Of a DNA stretch of 61,418 nucleotides, positions 57,602 to 61,418 are shown piece by piece. The position numbers and the translations under genes were made by a program. Every line of letters starts with the position of its first letter. The stretch's first letter is position 1. The stretch is from a virus: IMG/VR virus record IMGVR_UViG_3300034110_000167, positions 1-61,418 of that record; one strand, written 5' to 3'. Under the pieces are notes generated by a model. The model had not been told where the DNA came from, made no database searches, and saw only the letters and a program-made list of their open reading frames with translations.

Positions 57602-57647
57602 GGACGGATTGTCCCCATAGAATACTCAGAGAATATTCTATAGGTAC
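57602..57647 (-). ncRNA. Structured RNA element A (double hairpin) between early genes
   Basis: In the transcript AUAGAAUA pairs with UAUUCUAU around the 9-base loop UUCUCUGAG, followed by GGAC/GUCC with the loop AAUCC. It shares GUACCU before and AUGGG after the first hairpin with element B. Both elements lie in the leaders of early genes. Confidence 0.7.
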
Positions 57648-57653
57648 AGAACC

Positions 57654-57764
57654 TTAATGGCAGTAATGTACATCCACCAGTGTTGGTAGGTATTGAGTGA
57701 GGTTTTGTTTGTCAGTTGTTTTAAACAACAGACGACCAGTACGTTTAGAGTAGACGTAGTACAT
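57654..57764 (-). CDS. Early small basic protein, 36 aa
   Basis: I chose the ATG at 57764 (MYYVYSKRTGRLLFKTTDKQ), because CAGGAGGACTTCTA gives a strong ribosome-binding site 7 bases upstream. The start shares two bases with the upstream stop (TAATG). The product ends LVDVHYCH. Function unknown. Confidence 0.65.
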   Translation of the reverse strand: MYYVYSKRTGRLLFKTTDKQNLTQYLPTLVDVHYCH

Positions 57765-57919
57765 TAGAAGTCCTCCTGAGAAACAAACAAGATACAACCT
57801 GCCATTATCCCTGACATTAGACCAACATAGGCCATAGGCCACAGACCGAAGAATAGTACCAGTATTACAGAGGAAACACTGATACCAGTGAGAAGGGCAA
57901 GCAAGAGAGGTGTGAACAT
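57764..57919 (-). CDS. First clear early gene: small membrane protein, 51 aa
   Basis: The ATG at 57919 (MFTPLLLALLTGISVSSVIL) follows AGGACTACT. Two hydrophobic spans (residues 3-22 and 25-45) and an acidic end (SQEDF) suggest an inner-membrane protein. It is the first convincing gene of the minus-strand block, so it may be among the first phage products made. Confidence 0.65.
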   Translation of the reverse strand: MFTPLLLALLTGISVSSVILVLFFGLWPMAYVGLMSGIMAGCILFVSQEDF

Positions 57920-58540
57920 AGTAGTCCTAGGTAACAGAGCAAAGACGCTCTCGGAAGGCACCACAGAGGAGCCAACCGGGAAAGCCCTTAGAAGGGGAGC
58001 AAGTCATCCGAAGCACGGACAGGGAAGAACCGAGACAACCAAGCCACAGAGCTTTCGACCCAAGCAGGAGGCCAACCAGACAACAGCACAACGTCACTGT
58101 AGTACGGAACAGCAACCCAGTCACGAGCAACAACACAGCCCCACAGCAGAGACCAAGCACGAGGACCACCGAAGGACCACACCAAGACAGAAGCAACAAA
58201 CGAAGCAAACATACCAACCCCAAAGAGCGCAGACAAGGAAGCCGACAGCACCGCGCCAAGCACAGCCGACAGGAAGGACGGGACCGCCGCAGACAACGCA
58301 GCCCACAGAAACGAGGGGGGCCACGGAACCAGAACGGGGGAACCCAAACAAACACACATCTTTTTCTCACACACAAAGAAAGAGATACCCACAGACAAAT
58401 ACCCAAACCAAAACTCCCAAAATAAAACAAGGGGTACCCTAAAACAATTTCCAATTACATCTCGCCAATAAAATATCACAATTATATTCTCCATAAAATA
58501 GTAATCTAAATATTACTCTTCCAATACGTAATATAAGGTA
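57920..58540. other. Divergent control region with T-depleted core
   Basis: This 620-base gap separates the early minus-strand block from the terminase. From 58122 to 58358 the plus strand has only one T (58212). This alone removes stop codons on both strands, because all stop codons contain T on the plus strand and A on the minus strand. It explains the long overlapping open frames here: plus 57888-58442, minus 57927-58454 and 57988-58494. The last encodes a hydrophobic, Ala/Ser/Val-rich sequence that could be a membrane protein, but no good ribosome-binding site precedes it. The last 100 bases are AT-rich and include an AGTAAT/ATTACT hairpin at about 58499-58516. An origin, an early promoter region or a membrane-protein gene are possible. 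Confidence 0.6.
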
Positions 58541-58559
58541 GTCGGTTCCTAATAGGAAA
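58541..58559 (+). promoter_or_regulatory. Phage promoter repeat, plus orientation, before the terminase
   Basis: GTCGGTTCCTAATAGGAAA fits the repeat with TTCC in place of TACC. Forty bases later the terminase gene starts. An ACACT/AGTGT hairpin (about 58564-58579) lies between them. This is the main candidate for starting the plus-strand late transcript. Confidence 0.68.
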
Positions 58560-58598
58560 ATAATACACTTAGAGTAGTGTTAAATAAGGACACATACA

Positions 58599-60242
58599 TT
58601 GACAGTAACTAACAAACAAAAATTAGAAGCCCTGAGAGAGCTGCAGAAAAGACAAAAGTTAGCTCAATATCAAACTAACTTTGAGCTATTTGCAAAAGAA
58701 CAAATCAAAATTTTACCCAAAGACAGCTCTCAGGGATTTAAATACTTTGAGTTTAATGAAGCTCAAAAAATTGTTAACAATAAAATTGAAGAACAATTAG
58801 CGGAGACTGGAAGAGTACGTGCTATTATTCTTAAGGCCCGACAAATGGGTTTAAGTACGTATACTACAGCTAGGGTTTTCTGGAAATCCTATTTTAATGC
58901 TTACAACAAATCAGTTGTTATGGCTCATGATGCAGCTACCTCTGATGCCTTGTTTAGTATGTCCAGAAATACTATTTCAAACATGGACCCAACATTCAGA
59001 CCTGCATTTAAGAAATCTAACGCCAAAGAAATTATGTTTGAACATAATGATTCGGGTTACAGACTATACACGGCGGGTGCCCCTGAAGCGGGTAGAGGTA
59101 CAACACCTACTATTGCACACTTATCTGAAGTTGCCTTCTGGACACATGATGAGAAAATTCTTGCTGGTTTATTTCAGGGTATTTCTCAGGCTAAAGGTAC
59201 CGAAGTAATTCTAGAGAGTACAGCTAACGGTGTGGGTAACGCTTTTCACAGATTGTGGAAGGGAGCTGTTGCCGGTGAAAACGAATACATTGCTATTTTC
59301 GTACCATGGTTTCTGATGACAGAATACCGGAGAGAAATTCCTTCAAAAATTACTTTTGAAAGAACTACCGAAGAAGAGGTACTGGTCACAAGGTTTAACC
59401 TAGACAACGAACAACTGTATTGGAGACGATTAAAGATAGCTGAGGGAGGCTTAGATAAATTTAAGCAAGAGTATCCGGCTACACCTGAAGAAGCATTTAT
59501 TGTTTCAGGTTCTAACGTATTTAATATTGAGAAGTTATCACAATTAATTCCTCAGCCAATACTAAAGCAAATGGAGTTTAGTTTTGAATCAATGATGATG
59601 GAAGAAAAACCAAGGGGTTCAATAGAAATTTTTAAGTTTCCTACCTTTGAAGATTCTTTTGTTGTTGGCGCTGACGTTGCCTTAGGGGTAGGTAAAGACT
59701 ATTCCACGGCTGTAGTTATGAATAATAAAAGAGAAGTTTGTGCTGTATACAGAAACAACACAATAGATCCTTCTCAGTTTGGTGATCTTTTATTTTATCT
59801 GGGAAGATACTACAATAATGCCCTCTTAGCTGTTGAGTCTAATTCAATGGGTATAGCAACATTAAACCGACTAACTCAAATGGGTTATGTCAATATGTAC
59901 TATCAAACTAAGATGGCTAATGTGTCCAAAGAAGAAGGTACACGTATTGGTTGGAGAACTACTTCTGCTTCTAAACCTGCAATAATTGGCTTCTTAAAGA
60001 ATGCTATTGAGCAGGAAGATATTTGGATCCCTTCAAGAATTATTATTGGGGAGTTAATGAATTATGTGGCAGATGATTCTGGAAAGACTAATGCTATTAT
60101 TGGCCATAATGATGACACTGTTATTGCTTTGGCCATTGCCCTAGAAGTAATAAGAACTCATGGTGATAAATTAACAACTAACAATGTACCTTTTTCACAA
60201 AGAATGGGGTCATTCCAACAAATAGAAAGTACTTGGCTATGA
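58599..60242 (+). CDS. Terminase large subunit
   Basis: The 547-aa protein starts at a TTG with AAGGA upstream. The ATPase part has a Walker A-like KARQMGLST (residues 79-87) and Walker B with catalytic Glu177 (IAHLSEVAFW). The RNase H-like nuclease has Asp359 (GADVALG), Glu413 (AVESNSMG) and Asp505-Asp506 (GHNDDTVIAL). It packages DNA through the portal. The small subunit is not next to it; the isolated gene at 53300 is the best candidate. It overlaps the next gene by 4 bases. Confidence 0.95.
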   Translation: MTVTNKQKLEALRELQKRQKLAQYQTNFELFAKEQIKILPKDSSQGFKYFEFNEAQKIVNNKIEEQLAETGRVRAIILKARQMGLSTYTTARVFWKSYFNAYNKSVVMAHDAATSDALFSMSRNTISNMDPTFRPAFKKSNAKEIMFEHNDSGYRLYTAGAPEAGRGTTPTIAHLSEVAFWTHDEKILAGLFQGISQAKGTEVILESTANGVGNAFHRLWKGAVAGENEYIAIFVPWFLMTEYRREIPSKITFERTTEEEVLVTRFNLDNEQLYWRRLKIAEGGLDKFKQEYPATPEEAFIVSGSNVFNIEKLSQLIPQPILKQMEFSFESMMMEEKPRGSIEIFKFPTFEDSFVVGADVALGVGKDYSTAVVMNNKREVCAVYRNNTIDPSQFGDLLFYLGRYYNNALLAVESNSMGIATLNRLTQMGYVNMYYQTKMANVSKEEGTRIGWRTTSASKPAIIGFLKNAIEQEDIWIPSRIIIGELMNYVADDSGKTNAIIGHNDDTVIALAIALEVIRTHGDKLTTNNVPFSQRMGSFQQIESTWL

Positions 60243-60382
60243 CAGCTTTTTACAACGACAAACAACAAACACAAGATATGAAGAAGTTTTTGAAACCTTC
60301 TACTCCTGTGAAACAATTAAACCCCAAAGAAAAAGTAGGAGATAAAAGCGGTCGTACGCTACCTATTCGAGGGCAGGGTTAA
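60239..60382 (+). CDS. Small basic protein between terminase and portal, 47 aa
   Basis: The ATG overlaps the terminase stop (ATGA). The product MTAFYNDKQQTQDMKKFLKP ends SGRTLPIRGQG and is basic and probably disordered. Small basic proteins at this place occur in other podoviruses, but their role is unknown. Confidence 0.62.
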   Translation: MTAFYNDKQQTQDMKKFLKPSTPVKQLNPKEKVGDKSGRTLPIRGQG

Positions 60383-60447
60383 ATTTGTCCTATGTGTCCT
60401 AACTCGGGGCGACTGGCGGGTGGACGTCCAGAAGATTAATAATAAGA

Positions 60448-60488
60448 GATAGCTTTAGCTATCGCTAAACCTAAGCCATTGTAGGCTT
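60448..60488 (+). other. Two hairpins in the portal leader
   Basis: GATAGC/GCTATC with loop TTTA (60448-60463) and AAGCC/GGCTT with loop ATTGTA (60473-60488) lie 33-73 bases before the portal ATG. There is no T-run, so they are more likely RNA processing or stability elements than terminators. Confidence 0.5.
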
Positions 60489-60520
60489 TGATTGAATGAA
60501 TGAACCAAGAAAGGTTTACA

Positions 60521-61418
60521 ATGACAGATAGATATAAAGAAGCAGTAGGGGATGAAGAACTTATTGCAATGATTGAGCAGGGTGTAATGAACTCTGTTGG
60601 TGACTTTTTGAATAGTGCTGACTTAGCACGAGAAAGACAAAAAGCCACATATGAATATGGTATGATGCCTCAGTTCCACCTGTCTCCACAAGGTGTTTCT
60701 CAGATTGTATCTTCAGATACGGTAGAGGCTATTGAAGGTTATACTGCTATTCTTGCTGAACTAATGTTCAACAATAACAGACTAGCTCGTTTTATTCCCG
60801 CTGGACAATCCCCAAGAGATTTTCATGAAGCTAAAGTAGCTTCTGACTTAGTTAACTATACTATTTTTAAACAGAACGCTGGTTGGGAAATCCTAAATAC
60901 ATGGGTTAAATCCGCTTTGCTATGGAAGAATAGTATTGTTCGTTGGGAATTTATTGAAGACTATGAGTACTCCTTTGAAGAGTACAGCTCTATTGACCAA
61001 GAGAATTTAGATATTATCCTTGCTGACCCTGATGTAGAAGTTACCGGGGAATTAGAGTACGAACAAGAACTGCGTACAGGTGAAGATGGTAATTCTTTTT
61101 ATGCTATGGTGTACAAAGATGTTCGGCTTAAAAAGAAGAATAATAAAACACGTATTAACATTAAGAACGTACACCCAGAAGCTTTCCGGATTACCCGTGA
61201 CGCACACACATTAGATGACGCCGCGTTTGTGGGTATTCAAATTGACATGACTCGTTCTGAAATCCGAAAGTATTTCCCTGATATTGCCGATAATATTGAT
61301 TGGGATAATATTGGCGATGGTTCTGCTGATTGGGCAACCAAGTACACGGAAGAACAAGCTGCCCGTAAAGCTTTAGTCGGTCAAGAATACTGGATTGGCG
61401 GTAATGCCCGTGAGGTAT
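60521..61418 (+). CDS. Portal protein, N-terminal part (cut by the window end)
   Basis: The frame starts MTDRYKEAVGDEELIAMIEQ after an AAAGGTTTACA leader and stays open to the last base. It continues in register at base 3 of the window, giving about 740 aa in total. The region includes SSDTVEAIEGYTAILAELMF (about residues 64-83) and a Trp-rich helix (about 122-145), as in P22/SU10-type portals. Confidence 0.85.
   Translation, partial: MTDRYKEAVGDEELIAMIEQGVMNSVGDFLNSADLARERQKATYEYGMMPQFHLSPQGVSQIVSSDTVEAIEGYTAILAELMFNNNRLARFIPAGQSPRDFHEAKVASDLVNYTIFKQNAGWEILNTWVKSALLWKNSIVRWEFIEDYEYSFEEYSSIDQENLDIILADPDVEVTGELEYEQELRTGEDGNSFYAMVYKDVRLKKKNNKTRINIKNVHPEAFRITRDAHTLDDAAFVGIQIDMTRSEIRKYFPDIADNIDWDNIGDGSADWATKYTEEQAARKALVGQEYWIGGNAREV
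61194..61418. repeat. Right copy of the terminal overlap
   Basis: This is the counterpart of bases 1-225, inside the portal gene. Joining the two copies restores one uninterrupted reading frame: the plus-strand portal frame from 60521 is in register with the frame that enters at base 3. Confidence 0.95.

Noticed and set aside
57888-58494. Three overlapping open frames in the divergent region (184 aa plus, 175 aa and 168 aa minus)
   Set aside because: The stretch with one T in 237 bases cannot contain stop codons, so long frames arise automatically. Only the 168-aa frame looks protein-like, and it lacks a good ribosome-binding site, so I did not list it as a gene.
58541-58559. TTCCT-AAT-AGGAA hairpin as a promoter of the virion RNA polymerase
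   Set aside because: The five-base stem with a three-base loop resembles N4 hairpin promoters, but it exists only in the copies at 58541 and 32057. In the other copies the stem is broken while the linear sequence is conserved, so a double-stranded promoter is the better reading.
1-61418. CRISPR array, integrase, repressor, insertion sequence or rRNA
   Set aside because: I looked for spaced direct repeats, recombinase motifs and transposase-like proteins and saw none. The phage appears strictly lytic.

Overview
The window is an essentially complete genome of a lytic, podovirus-like tailed phage of roughly 61.2 kb. It is AT-rich and was opened inside the portal gene: bases 1-225 match bases 61194-61418 with three synonymous differences, so the contig is circular or terminally redundant and the portal is cut in two (5' part 60521-61418, 3' part 1-1550). 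There is no integrase, repressor or CRISPR array. Fibre genes, six tRNAs and a Dps-like protein suggest a bacterial host, probably Gram-negative and aquatic, but the sequence does not name it.

Layout. Plus strand, 58599 through the origin of numbering to 29494: large terminase, portal, scaffold, major capsid protein (SU10/DUF5309 type), head-tail adaptor, fibre module (5-10.7 kb, partly GC-richer and foreign-looking), lysis cassette (holin, M15 endolysin, 3TM holin), PhoH, more tail genes, then the internal (ejected) virion proteins. Minus strand, 57919 down to 29546: about 30 small early genes, ssDNA-binding protein, RNA ligase, an SPFH lipoprotein, nucleotide-metabolism enzymes, DNA ligase, DNA polymerase, 5'-3' exonuclease, primase-helicase, a T7-type RNA polymerase, class I ribonucleotide reductase, tRNAs and a Dps-like protein. 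The two blocks diverge at about 58.0-58.6 kb and converge on a bidirectional terminator at 29.5 kb. One plus-strand gene (53300-53698, likely small terminase) sits inside the minus block with its own promoter and terminator.

Transcription. The phage encodes two single-subunit RNA polymerases. One (35071-37278) is a normal T7-like enzyme. The other is hidden in the last internal virion protein (25700-29494, 1264 aa): it carries all four catalytic landmarks of the family (NQR, D725, K805/Y813-G, H1028-D1029), and is best explained as an N4-like virion RNA polymerase injected with the DNA. At least eight copies of a repeat, consensus GCCGGTACCTAATAGGAA, sit upstream of transcription units in the right orientation and are probable phage promoters.

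Other notable features are a 237-base stretch with a single T in the divergent control region, two covarying double-hairpin RNA elements between early genes, a family of small paralogous early proteins, a nuclease-like domain on an ejection protein, and a glutaredoxin built into the reductase just before its redox tail.
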